A stretch of 38,924 bases of DNA from Crocosphaera sp. (GTDB lineage: Bacteria; Cyanobacteriota; Cyanobacteriia; Cyanobacteriales; Microcystaceae): contig NZ_JASJEB010000089.1 of assembly GCF_030064895.1 (NCBI RefSeq), positions 1 to 38,924 of the forward strand, in the 5' to 3' direction. The notes under the pieces were generated by a model, which saw only the letters and a list, made by a program, of their open reading frames with translations, searched no databases and was not told the DNA's origin. The position numbers and the translations under genes were made by a program. Shown in pieces: positions 16,786-25,097 of this stretch. Position 1 is the first letter of the stretch; each line of letters begins with the position of its first letter.

Positions 16786-16804
16786 ATAATTGAGAGACTA
16801 ATTA

Positions 16805-18118
16805 ATGCTTAATGAACGTAGTTTAACATCTATAGAAGAAGGAATTTATATATTAAATAAATATTCTGGTTGTTTTTCTGTTGCTACTATTAGCCATCTT
16901 CGAGGTAAAATTAATCTGAAAAAACTACAACAATCTATTGATATTATACAAGATAAATATGATATTCTTCGGTGTAATATAATTAAACAAGATAGTAATT
17001 TAAAATTTAAGTTAAAAGAATTAGAAACAGTAAAAGTTATTCTGGAAATTATTGATAATTGTCATAATAAATCTTGGGAAGATATTGTTATTGAAAATAT
17101 AAATCAACCTTTGAATCTATCAAAAAATATGTTGAGATGTCTTTTGATAAGGCCAGAATCTAAGGATGATGAAGCTTATTTTATTACAATAATTTTTCAT
17201 GCTATTGCCGATGGACTATCATCAGTAAAACTTCATTATCTAATTTTTCAAAACTACGAAAATATAGTTAAAAATAAAAGTATTGAATCCAGAAATAGAC
17301 TAGATATAACCTCTATTTATAATCAAAAATTCAATAATATATTAGGTTATATTAGAGCAATTTTATCTGTAATTGAACTGCAAATAAGAAGCAAATTTTA
17401 TAAACCCAAAAAACTAAATCCAGATAAAATTATACCCATTAAAGAAAGAGAAGGACATTTTTTAAACTATTGTTTAGACGAAGAAATAACAAAAAAAATA
17501 ATAGTTAAAAGTAAACAAGAAAATATTACAGTTAATAGTTTACTCACTGCTGCTATTTTATTAGCGATCGCCGATGAAATCAAGATTAAAGAGCAAGAAA
17601 AATTTGCTCTATATTGTCAATGTTATGTTGACTTAAGAAAAAGGTTAGATCCTCAAGTTAGTGACGAATACCTAGAAATTCTTATTTCTTCATTGATGTC
17701 TTTTTATAACCTGAAACCGCAAACTAACCTTTTATCTTTAGCAAAAGAAGTTAATAATAAGACAAAAAAAGAATTAGAAAAACGAGATTTTATGTATTAT
17801 TCTTTACTATTAAAACCAATTGTTAAAACATCGATAAATAATACACAAAGATTCACCCCAAGTGTTGGAGTTAGTAATCTAGGAAAAATTAACTTTAAAA
17901 GAAATTATGGAGATTTTACCCTAGAAAATATTTGCTTTGTCCCTAATGTTTCAATTTATAATTATTCCCTTTCCTTGTCTATTTCCACCTTTAATAATAA
18001 AATGACAATTAATTTTGCTTTTTCTTACCCATCTTTTAGTTACGAAAAAATTGATAAAATTGCCCAAACTATGATCAAGATACTCACAGATACTATTGAT
18101 AGTAGTAAAAACAAATAG
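16805..18118 (+). CDS. Condensation-domain-fold acyltransferase (PapA/alcohol acetyltransferase-like)
   Basis: A 437-residue protein of the chloramphenicol-acetyltransferase/condensation fold. It carries the HxxxDG motif as HAIADG (His132, Asp136, Gly137), followed by LSSVKLHYLIF. Further family-like segments are LRGKINLKKLQQSIDIIQDKYDILR at the N-terminus and VSNLGKINF, with YNYSLSLSISTFNNKMTINFAFS near the end. There is no carrier or adenylation domain, so it is a stand-alone acyltransferase that could move an acyl group between a CoA or carrier thioester and an alcohol or amine. Substrate unknown. It is very AT-rich with many Asn and Lys residues. Last gene of the probable operon with msrA. 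Confidence 0.85.
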   Translation: MLNERSLTSIEEGIYILNKYSGCFSVATISHLRGKINLKKLQQSIDIIQDKYDILRCNIIKQDSNLKFKLKELETVKVILEIIDNCHNKSWEDIVIENINQPLNLSKNMLRCLLIRPESKDDEAYFITIIFHAIADGLSSVKLHYLIFQNYENIVKNKSIESRNRLDITSIYNQKFNNILGYIRAILSVIELQIRSKFYKPKKLNPDKIIPIKEREGHFLNYCLDEEITKKIIVKSKQENITVNSLLTAAILLAIADEIKIKEQEKFALYCQCYVDLRKRLDPQVSDEYLEILISSLMSFYNLKPQTNLLSLAKEVNNKTKKELEKRDFMYYSLLLKPIVKTSINNTQRFTPSVGVSNLGKINFKRNYGDFTLENICFVPNVSIYNYSLSLSISTFNNKMTINFAFSYPSFSYEKIDKIAQTMIKILTDTIDSSKNK

Positions 18119-18456
18119 TTAAAATATTTTTAACAGAATAAAATATAAAAATCTTTATAGTTTGTTTATAGCCTAGTTCTAAGTTAAGTTGAAGTTAACT
18201 TAAAACTAACAAAAAGATAATAAAAAGCCACTTTTTGTTTAAGGATAAATTAATAAATAAAAAACTGTCTCTAATCTTTAAAAAATAACAAAAATAAATC
18301 TACGCAGTTATACATAATCTTTAAAAATTAATATGTTAATTTAGTAGGCGTTTATTCTAAATACCCAGAAAAAACACTACTCTTTTAAACAGTAAAGAGT
18401 AAGGTCAGTTTGTGGTCTAGAAAAATACAGTATCTTAGATAAGTCAAACAATAAAA
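18119..18456. other. AT-rich intergenic region before the secreted nuclease
   Basis: About 340 bp with no coding frame of any character. It contains an inverted repeat TTAAGTT / AACTTAA (18184-18190 and 18197-18203) without a following T-run, and long A/T tracts. The promoter of the nuclease gene is probably here. Confidence 0.6.
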
Positions 18457-21400
18457 ATGGCTGGAACTACATTATTACCAGGGGATATTGCCATTATAGG
18501 CTTCAATTTTGATAACCCCGACGAATTCGCCTTTCTCCCATTGGTGGATATAACTGCCGGTACCGAAATCCAATTTACCGATAACGGTTGGAAAGCAGAC
18601 GGTACATTTAGAGCAAATGAAGGCACCTTTACCTGGACAGCAGACACAGATATTACTGCCGGAACAGTAATTAATCCTACTGTCAGTAGTGTTTTATTCT
18701 CCGCCAGTGGTGATCAAATCATTGCTTATCAAGGAGACGACAGCAACCCCAGCTTTATTTACGCCCTCAACAGTGAAGGAAACCCTGGTGTATGGCAGTC
18801 AGACTCCACCAGTTCCAACACTTCCGCACTTCCCACTGGCTTAGTCAATGGGGAAACAGCAGTAGCTTTAAACGAGGTTGACAACGCCGTTTATACAGGG
18901 ATAACCACTGGTACAAAAGCAGAATTATTAGCTGCTATCAGTGATAATTCTAATTGGTCTGGCAATAACAGTAGCAGACAAACCCTACCAACCGACCCCT
19001 TTATCCTCACAGATGTAGGAGGTGGCACCACCACAACCCCTTTAATCAGCGAATTTCAACCTAACCCAACAGGGAGTGATCCTAGTACCACAACCATTGA
19101 ACTCAGTGGGACACCAGGAGACTCCTTTAATGGTGTCATCGTTAGTATTGAGAGTGATCCAGGTAGTTCTAACCCAGGGGACATCAATAATTTTGAGTCA
19201 GTCTCAGGGGTTTTTGATACTAATGGGTTGTTAACCGTCAATATTCCTGATTTAGAGAATCCCTCTTTCACCATCGCTTTACTATCTGAGTTTACAGGTA
19301 GTACCGCTACAGACATTGACACCGACAATGATGGGGTAGCAGATAACCTATCCAGCTTTGGAACAGTTTTTGATGCCATCGGAGTTCCTGATAGTGTAGG
19401 CGATGAAGTATTCTTATATGGAACAGACCTTGGTGGAGTGGACTTTGCCCATACAGGAGATGAACCCAGACTCATTTTCCGAGATGGAAGTGTGGGGGAT
19501 CTTTATGCCATTAATGATCCTGACAACGGCCAAGTTTTTGATATCAATGGAACTGACGTAACCCCCGCCATTTTTGATAGTGATCCTACCTTGGGAACAG
19601 ATACCTTCGGAACTATCAATCCCAGTGTTGGTGATGGTGGTGGTGATAATGGTGGTGGTGAACAACCCACTTTAACCGCCATCTACGAGATTCAAGGGCA
19701 AGGTCACACCTCCACTTTAGAAGGTCAAGTAGTTACTACAACAGGTATTGTCACAGCAGTTGATAGTAATGGCTTTTATCTGCAAGATGCAACTGGAGAT
19801 AGTAATGATGCCACCTCTGATGGGATTTTTGTCTTTACTGGTTCAACACCTGGAGTTATTGTCGGTGATGAACTGCAAGTTGAAGGGACAGTCTCTGAGT
19901 TTACCCCTGGTGGTACTTCTAGTCGGAACCTATCCACAACTCAGATTAGTAGTCCTAACATAACCAATCTTTCCAGTGGGAATATGCTGCCGACAGCAGT
20001 TATTATCGGTTCCGGGGGTCGGGTTCCACCAACAGAAAATATTGATGATGATGCCTTTGGCAGCTTTGATCCAACCACCGATGGAATTGACTTTTTCGAG
20101 TCCTTAGAAGGAATGCGAGTCACCGCTCAAAACCTTGTAGCAATCGCTCCTACAAACCGCTTCGGTGAAATCTTTGCCGTTGTTGATAATGGTGTCGGTG
20201 CCACAGGAATTAGCGATCGCGGAACCCTTAACATCAGTCCCGACGACTTCAACCCCGAAAAAATTCAAATTGATCAAGATTCAGGGGTTTTTGACTTCAA
20301 CTTTCCCAGTGTTAATGTTGGAGATAGTCTAGGTAACGTCACTGGGGTTGTCAGCTATGGTTTTGGTAACTTTGAAATCCTTCCCACCGAAGACTTCACT
20401 AGCAATATTACCTCTGGTAACTTACAACAAGAAACCACGACCCTGGCAGGAAACGCCGATCAACTCACAGTTGCCAGTTATAACCTTCTCAATCTCGATC
20501 CCAATGATAGTGATGGGGATGCCGATGTTGCCAATGGTCGCTTTAACAACATTGCCAACCAGATAATTAACAACCTGAACACACCGGATATTATTGGACT
20601 CCAAGAAATTCAGGATAATAACGGTTCTGTCAATGATGGGACCATTGCTGCTGATCAAACCCTCCAGGAGTTAATTGACGCGATCGCTGCGGCTGGCGGT
20701 CCCACTTACCAATTCATCGACAATACCTTTATTACAGATGGTGCAAGCGGTGGTCAACCAGGTGGAAATATCCGCACTGCCTTCCTGTATAATCCCAATC
20801 GTGTCAATTTAGTGGCTGGTTCCGTTCAAACCATTGGAGACCAAAATCCTGGTAGTGCCTTCCAGGGCGCACGTTTACCACTTGTGGCCGACTTTGAGTT
20901 TAATGGTCAAGAAGTCACTGTTGTTAACAACCACTTTTCCTCTAAAGGAGGCAGTGCGCCCATTCTTGGTATCGAACAACCGTTTGATGCTCGTCAAGAA
21001 GACGTAACCGTTAACGGTAGTTTAGATGAGCGACAAGCTCAGGCCAACGCAGTCCAAGGATTTGTGGCAAATTCCCTAAGTGCCGACCCCAATGCCAATC
21101 TTGTCGTCTTAGGAGATTTCAACGAATTTGAGTTTGTTTCCCCCCTTAATACCCTAGAACAGAACCTGACCAACTTAACAGAAACACTACCTGAAAATGA
21201 GCGTTATAGCTTCATTTTTCAAGGGAATTCTCAGTCTCTGGATCATATTTTGGTCAGCGATAGCTTGACTCAAGGTGCGGAATTCGACATTGTTCATGTC
21301 AACAGTGAATTTGTGGAAACTAATCAGCGAGCAAGCGACCACGATCCCTTAATTGTTCGTTTGAATTTGGAAAGTCCTGCACCATCGAACCCTGGATTAA

Positions 21401-21786
21401 TAATTGAGGGAACTTTCAGGAGAGATACTTTAGTTGGAACCGATGGTAACGATACGATAACAGGTTTCCGACGCAGAGATATCCTAACAGGTGGTGGTGG
21501 TAGCGATACCTTTGTATACACTAGCTTACGAGATGGACGAGATATCATTACTGATTTTGAGGTAGGTAGCGATCAAATTGATCTTTCTCAAGTCCTGAAT
21601 GCCATTGGTTTTAGTGGTATTGATCCCATTGCTGATGGTTATATAGGTTTTGTCTCCAGTTCTAATGGAACCTATTTAACCATTGATCCTGATGGTATTT
21701 CTGGATCTGGACGTTCTCATTCTATCTTGCTTGCTCAAGGAGTGACGGTAGCAGAATTCAACAATCCGGACAACTTTATTTTCTAA
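18457..21786 (+). CDS. Large secreted nuclease (ExeM/NucH-like) with RTX-type C-terminus
   Basis: A 1109-residue protein. An N-terminal beta domain (about 1-185, GDIAIIGFNFDNPDEFAFL) is common in secreted cyanobacterial phosphatases and nucleases. A lamin-tail-like domain follows (about 190-390, LISEFQPNPTGSDP). Next is an OB-fold region (about 400-520, with EGQVVTTTGIVTAV). The endonuclease/exonuclease/phosphatase domain is about 669-970: ASYNLLNL, IIGLQEI (metal Glu), VVNNHFSSKGG, VVLGDFNEFEF and RASDHDPLIV carry its Asn, Asp and His catalytic residues. The C-terminus (about 990-1109) has GTDGNDTITG, LTGGGGSDTF and a DxIxDFxxGxDQIDLS block, the RTX/type I secretion signature. No N-terminal signal peptide, as expected for type I export. 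The likely role is extracellular DNA or RNA hydrolysis for phosphate supply. Codon use is noticeably less AT-biased than its neighbours. Confidence 0.92.
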   Translation: MAGTTLLPGDIAIIGFNFDNPDEFAFLPLVDITAGTEIQFTDNGWKADGTFRANEGTFTWTADTDITAGTVINPTVSSVLFSASGDQIIAYQGDDSNPSFIYALNSEGNPGVWQSDSTSSNTSALPTGLVNGETAVALNEVDNAVYTGITTGTKAELLAAISDNSNWSGNNSSRQTLPTDPFILTDVGGGTTTTPLISEFQPNPTGSDPSTTTIELSGTPGDSFNGVIVSIESDPGSSNPGDINNFESVSGVFDTNGLLTVNIPDLENPSFTIALLSEFTGSTATDIDTDNDGVADNLSSFGTVFDAIGVPDSVGDEVFLYGTDLGGVDFAHTGDEPRLIFRDGSVGDLYAINDPDNGQVFDINGTDVTPAIFDSDPTLGTDTFGTINPSVGDGGGDNGGGEQPTLTAIYEIQGQGHTSTLEGQVVTTTGIVTAVDSNGFYLQDATGDSNDATSDGIFVFTGSTPGVIVGDELQVEGTVSEFTPGGTSSRNLSTTQISSPNITNLSSGNMLPTAVIIGSGGRVPPTENIDDDAFGSFDPTTDGIDFFESLEGMRVTAQNLVAIAPTNRFGEIFAVVDNGVGATGISDRGTLNISPDDFNPEKIQIDQDSGVFDFNFPSVNVGDSLGNVTGVVSYGFGNFEILPTEDFTSNITSGNLQQETTTLAGNADQLTVASYNLLNLDPNDSDGDADVANGRFNNIANQIINNLNTPDIIGLQEIQDNNGSVNDGTIAADQTLQELIDAIAAAGGPTYQFIDNTFITDGASGGQPGGNIRTAFLYNPNRVNLVAGSVQTIGDQNPGSAFQGARLPLVADFEFNGQEVTVVNNHFSSKGGSAPILGIEQPFDARQEDVTVNGSLDERQAQANAVQGFVANSLSADPNANLVVLGDFNEFEFVSPLNTLEQNLTNLTETLPENERYSFIFQGNSQSLDHILVSDSLTQGAEFDIVHVNSEFVETNQRASDHDPLIVRLNLESPAPSNPGLIIEGTFRRDTLVGTDGNDTITGFRRRDILTGGGGSDTFVYTSLRDGRDIITDFEVGSDQIDLSQVLNAIGFSGIDPIADGYIGFVSSSNGTYLTIDPDGISGSGRSHSILLAQGVTVAEFNNPDNFIF

Positions 21787-21792
21787 AAAGTC

Positions 21793-21820
21793 CTTGATCC
21801 CTCATTGTTGAGGGATTAGG
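21793..21820 (+). terminator. Hairpin after the nuclease gene
   Basis: ATCCCTC (21797-21803) and GAGGGAT (21810-21816) pair across a 6-nt loop, and the stem extends with wobbles to about 11 pairs. There is no U-tract, so it is a weak or factor-assisted terminator. Confidence 0.4.
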
Positions 21821-21957
21821 GATGCTCTAAGACATTACATATTCCTCAACAAAATCATGAATAACCTATTTCAACCATTTTCTTTCCTTGTTACAACTTC
21901 TCTTGTCAGTCTTGCTGCTATTTATCCTCATACCTAGAAAACTGTGAGCGAGAGATA

Positions 21958-22007
21958 GCCAGTCCGTTTTAACGGCTGGCAGTGGAGCGAACCGGGGTTT
22001 TAACCCC
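21958..22007 (+). repeat. Left-end hairpins of the tnpB element
   Basis: The first hairpin pairs GCCAG with CTGGC and then CCG with CGG, leaving T21963 as a single bulged T. An unpaired T in the stem is a hallmark of the terminal hairpins recognised by IS200/IS605 TnpA. A second hairpin, GGGGTT/AACCCC (21994-21999 and 22002-22007), follows. Confidence 0.6.
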
Positions 22008-22037
22008 CCGTATCTATTTAATTAGATTAGCAATGTC

Positions 22038-23480
22038 ATGGCAAAACCCTATAATAATAGTATGAATTACCAAACACAAAAAATATTATTAACGGGAAAT
22101 GTAGATGATGAAGTTCACGCTTACCTTTTATGGTGCTGTGAACAATCTAATAAGTTGTATAATTCTGTTTTATTTTCAATTCGTCAAGATTACTTTGAAA
22201 ATTGTAATTACAAAACTTGGTTTGACAAGAATGATAATTACAGAAGGAGTCGCAGTTTAAGACGAATTAAAATAAGTTATGCTCAACTATGTCAAGAATT
22301 CAAGGATAACTTTCATTATCAAGCAATAGGAGGTCAACAAGGACAACAAACTATCAAGTCAGTAGTAGAAGCAATCAAAGGGTATAACCAGCTTTTACCA
22401 ATGTGGTTTAATGGGGAACTGAAAGACAAACCATTAATTCCTAATTATCGTAAAAAAGGATTATATCAAGTGGCTTTTACTTCTCAAAATATTCGATATG
22501 AAGCACTCTGTGGATGTTGTTATTTACCCATTGCCAATTCTCAAAGAAAGGAATTAGAAACACCATCAATTGTTATCCCTAGTGGTGTTAAGTTTCAATC
22601 AGAAGATATAGCAGAGGTAAGAATTATTCCCAGCAATGGTAAATTATGGGCAGAATATGTTTATAAAACTCAGCCCCTTCTAGCATCAAATCTTGATTAT
22701 TCTCAGGCTTTAGGTATAGATCATGGTGTTAGCAATTGGCTTAGTTGCACTTCAACTCAGGGTAATTCATTTATTGTCAATGGCAGAAAAATCAAGTCAA
22801 TTAACCAAAGATATAATCGTTATGTCGCTAAATACAAACAAGGGATGCAGCGAGGTCTTGAAGGTTTCCCCCACTCCCTATTGCATCAAGAAGGGAAATG
22901 CCAAGAATATTGGGATGATAACTTAGACAAAGTTACTCATAAGCGTAATTGTCAGATGCGAGACGCTGTTAATAAAGCAGCTAGGTTGGTTGTTAATTAC
23001 TGTTTAAAACATCAAATTGGCAACATAGTTTTTGGTTGGAATGATGGACAAAAAGATTCGATTAATATTGGTAAAACCAATAACCAAAACTTTGTCCAAA
23101 TACCTAGTGCTAGGCTAAAAAAACGTATCCAACAATTAGCAGAATCCGTAGGCATTGTCTTTACTGAAACTGAAGAAGCCTACAGTTCTCAAGCTAGTTT
23201 TCTTGATAATGATTTAGTACCAAAATATGGTGAAAAACCCAAGGGGTACAAGTTTAGTGGAAAGCGAATTAAGCGTGGATTGTATCAAACTGCTAAAGGA
23301 TGGTTAGTAAATGCTGATGCTCAGGCAGCAGCTAATTGCTTAAGAAAGGTAGCCACACAGCTAGGTTTAGACCTAGCCAGGGTGGGTAAGGGATCTTTGA
23401 CTGTTCCTAAACGGTATGACCTCAATTGTCTAACTCGATCATATCGTAAGGGTGCCGAAGCACGGATTTATCCTGCGTAG
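22038..23480 (+). CDS. tnpB: TnpB-like RNA-guided nuclease, variant active site
   Basis: A 480-residue TnpB/OrfB. Asp228 in GIDHGVSN is RuvC-I and Asp427 in VNADAQAAANCL is RuvC-III. At the RuvC-II position, where a glutamate is expected (IxxExL), the sequence is NIVFGWNDGQK with no Glu. A cluster Glu377, Glu379, Glu380 (FTETEEAYSSQAS) lies about 45 residues later, so the acidic residue may have been relocated as in some known TnpB/Cas12 lineages. The usual zinc ribbon (two CxxC pairs) is absent, replaced by PKYGEKPKGYKFSGKR. I know a subfamily of cyanobacterial TnpBs with the same GWN block, so the protein may still be functional. Start at 22038 (MAKPYNNS); an alternative is the ATG at 22062. 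Confidence 0.88.
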   Translation: MAKPYNNSMNYQTQKILLTGNVDDEVHAYLLWCCEQSNKLYNSVLFSIRQDYFENCNYKTWFDKNDNYRRSRSLRRIKISYAQLCQEFKDNFHYQAIGGQQGQQTIKSVVEAIKGYNQLLPMWFNGELKDKPLIPNYRKKGLYQVAFTSQNIRYEALCGCCYLPIANSQRKELETPSIVIPSGVKFQSEDIAEVRIIPSNGKLWAEYVYKTQPLLASNLDYSQALGIDHGVSNWLSCTSTQGNSFIVNGRKIKSINQRYNRYVAKYKQGMQRGLEGFPHSLLHQEGKCQEYWDDNLDKVTHKRNCQMRDAVNKAARLVVNYCLKHQIGNIVFGWNDGQKDSINIGKTNNQNFVQIPSARLKKRIQQLAESVGIVFTETEEAYSSQASFLDNDLVPKYGEKPKGYKFSGKRIKRGLYQTAKGWLVNADAQAAANCLRKVATQLGLDLARVGKGSLTVPKRYDLNCLTRSYRKGAEARIYPA

Positions 23481-23542
23481 GCACATCCGCTAGAATCCAG
23501 GCGATTTTAATCCCTGGAGAAGTCAAAGCTAATGCGGCTTCA
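23400..23542 (+). ncRNA. Putative omega RNA (right-end RNA) with guide into the right flank
   Basis: In IS605-group elements the guide RNA comes from the 3' end of tnpB through the right end, and its guide is the adjacent host sequence. Here that would cover the tail of tnpB, the right-end hairpin (TCCAGG/CCTGGA, 23496-23518) and a guide beginning AGCTAATGCGGCTTCA at 23527. The 5' boundary is unknown. Presence is inferred from element architecture, not from a conserved RNA match. Confidence 0.4.
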
Positions 23543-23986
23543 ATAATTTATGATTTTGAAGTCAGTATCAGTTCAGGTTCTTTAGTAGGGGAAAACTATT
23601 TTGGATTGCTTGAATTTGATGACTCTGATTTATCTATCTCCCAATTTAGTTTTGACTTTGAGGGGATTAACTACACTGAAGCAGATTTAATTGATCCAGA
23701 AATATTTTTCGATAATGGTCAATTTTTAGGATTGGTTGCTGATGTTATCGATACCGATGTTGAATTTTCTTTTCTAGAAGCAGTCCCTGTTATTAACGAA
23801 CCCGCCAGTTTTATATACTTCATTGATGGACAAGAAGCAGGAGGAGAGATTGCCTATACTCTTCAGAATAACGATTCTCTGGTTGCAGTTCCTGAACCAT
23901 CGACCCTTTTGGGTAGTATGATCATAGTCGCCTTTGGACTGGGCAGCCTGGTTAAACGTCAAATAAAATAGGCAAAATTAGCGAAA

Positions 23987-24010
23987 ACTCACCGATTAAG
24001 GTGGGTTTTT
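23987..24010 (+). terminator. Rho-independent terminator after the PEP-CTERM remnant
   Basis: CTCACC (23988-23993) pairs with GGTGGG (24000-24005), with one wobble, across GATTAA, followed by five T. It isolates the interrupted gene from grpE. Confidence 0.8.
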
Positions 24011-24094
24011 AATGAGTGGGAGTTTTTGCGATCCCCTGTTCCTTTATAATGATCTATAGATCATTATTAAAAATGGGTTATAGATTTTAACAGA

Positions 24095-24847
24095 ATGTCT
24101 ACCACACAAAACGAGCAACAACTAGAAAAAAATATAGAAACCTCCGAAGTTGAATCAAAGGATGACACCCCTGTGACTGCTGAAAGCGAAACCACAGTAG
24201 AAACGGTAGTAGCTTCTCCAGAAGAGGAAACCTCTGAAGAAGAAGTAGAAACCACTGTTTCTGAAGTCACTCCAGAAGAGTCCCCAGAAACAAAAATTAG
24301 TGCATTAACAGAACAAATAGAAGCCCTACAAAATAAACTGCAAGAACAAGCCCAACAATACGATCTGCTGAAAAACAGTCAAATTCGCCTCACAGCCGAA
24401 TTTGACAATTATCGTAAACGAACCGCTAAAGAAAAACAAGACCTAGAAACTATGGTCAAAAAGAATACCATTGGGGACTTATTATCAGTGGTAGATAACT
24501 TTGAGAGGGCCCGCAACACCATCAACCCGGCCAATGATGGAGAAGCAGCTATTCACAAAAGCTATCAAGGAGTATATAAAAATCTAGTAGATGGTCTCAA
24601 ACGCTTGGGAGTAAGTCCCATGCGTCCCGAGAATGAACCCTTTGACCCTCTCTATCACGAAGCCATGTTACGGGAATATACCGATGAATATCCAGAAGGA
24701 ACAGTCATCGAAGAATTAATGCGTGGTTATATGTTAGGAGAACAAGTTTTACGCCATGCCATGGTTAAAGTAGCTGCCCCGAAACCCACGGAGTCTTCCG
24801 AAAATACCGAAACTTCCACCTCTGATGAAACCCCGAAGGCAGAATAA
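24095..24847 (+). CDS. grpE: GrpE nucleotide exchange factor
   Basis: A 250-residue GrpE. Residues 1 to about 70 are a long acidic, Glu/Thr/Ser-rich tail typical of cyanobacterial members. The coiled-coil stalk follows (about 65-120, [19 protein letters not shown]) with the signature [18 protein letters not shown]. The C-terminal beta domain has [20 protein letters not shown] and [24 protein letters not shown]. It releases ADP from DnaK as a dimer in the cytosol. It lies 250 bp upstream of a dnaK on the same strand, a conserved cyanobacterial order. Confidence 0.97.
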   Translation: MSTTQNEQQLEKNIETSEVESKDDTPVTAESETTVETVVASPEEETSEEEVETTVSEVTPEESPETKISALTEQIEALQNKLQEQAQQYDLLKNSQIRLTAEFDNYRKRTAKEKQDLETMVKKNTIGDLLSVVDNFERARNTINPANDGEAAIHKSYQGVYKNLVDGLKRLGVSPMRPENEPFDPLYHEAMLREYTDEYPEGTVIEELMRGYMLGEQVLRHAMVKVAAPKPTESSENTETSTSDETPKAE

Positions 24848-25097
24848 ATTAAGTAATTATCCCTAAAACTCTAGTAGAATTAATGGGTATTATAAAAGTG
24901 ATAGATAGCTAAACTATTAGCTAATCAAACCGTAGGCTATACTATGGGAAACCTTTGGACATAAGTGGCCAACGATTCGCTCATCTTTATCCGAAGTAAA
25001 ACTCAATGTGTCATACTATGTCGCGTTATCTCAGTTTTATTATCCCTGTTAGTTGTCAGCGATTTAGCTAAAGATGAACGATTGAAAAACAAGTGCT
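24848..25097. promoter_or_regulatory. grpE-dnaK spacer with an inverted repeat
   Basis: A 250-bp gap, probably holding a separate dnaK promoter. It has a perfect 7-bp inverted repeat, TAGCTAA (24906-24912) and TTAGCTA (24917-24923), with a 4-nt spacer. This is not CIRCE (TTAGCACTC-N9-GAGTGCTAA), so HrcA control is not supported. The repeat could be an operator or a short RNA hairpin. Confidence 0.4.

Larger units (their letters stand above)
21934..23526 (+). mobile_element. IS200/IS605-type element carrying only tnpB (IS1341-like)
   Basis: Boundaries are inferred from reconstruction of the interrupted PEP-CTERM frame and from the terminal TCAA, the form of right end known in IS608-type elements. 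The left end holds hairpins at 21958-21980 and 21994-22007, and the right end one at 23496-23518. There is no target duplication, as expected for single-strand transposition. No tnpA is present, so mobility would need TnpA in trans. Size is about 1593 bp. Exact ends could shift by a few bases. Confidence 0.8.
21857..23971 (+). pseudogene. PEP-CTERM protein gene interrupted by a tnpB element
   Basis: The 5' part (ATG at 21857) encodes a signal peptide, MNNLFQPFSFLVTTSLVSLA then AIYPHT, and then meets a stop (TAG at 21935) just inside the inserted element. The 3' part resumes at 23527 with ANAASIIYDFEVSISSGSL and runs to VAVPEPSTLLG, a hydrophobic helix and KRQIK at 23971: a textbook PEP-CTERM sorting tail read by an exosortase. 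Joining 21933 to 23527 restores one 173-codon frame without frameshift, so the insertion is clean and looks recent. Without excision the protein cannot be exported. The resumed frame has an internal TTG, but no convincing start. Confidence 0.85.

Noticed and set aside
24848-25097. CIRCE/HrcA operator before dnaK
   Set aside because: The inverted repeat present (TAGCTAA/TTAGCTA, 4-nt spacer) does not match the CIRCE sequence or its 9-nt spacer.
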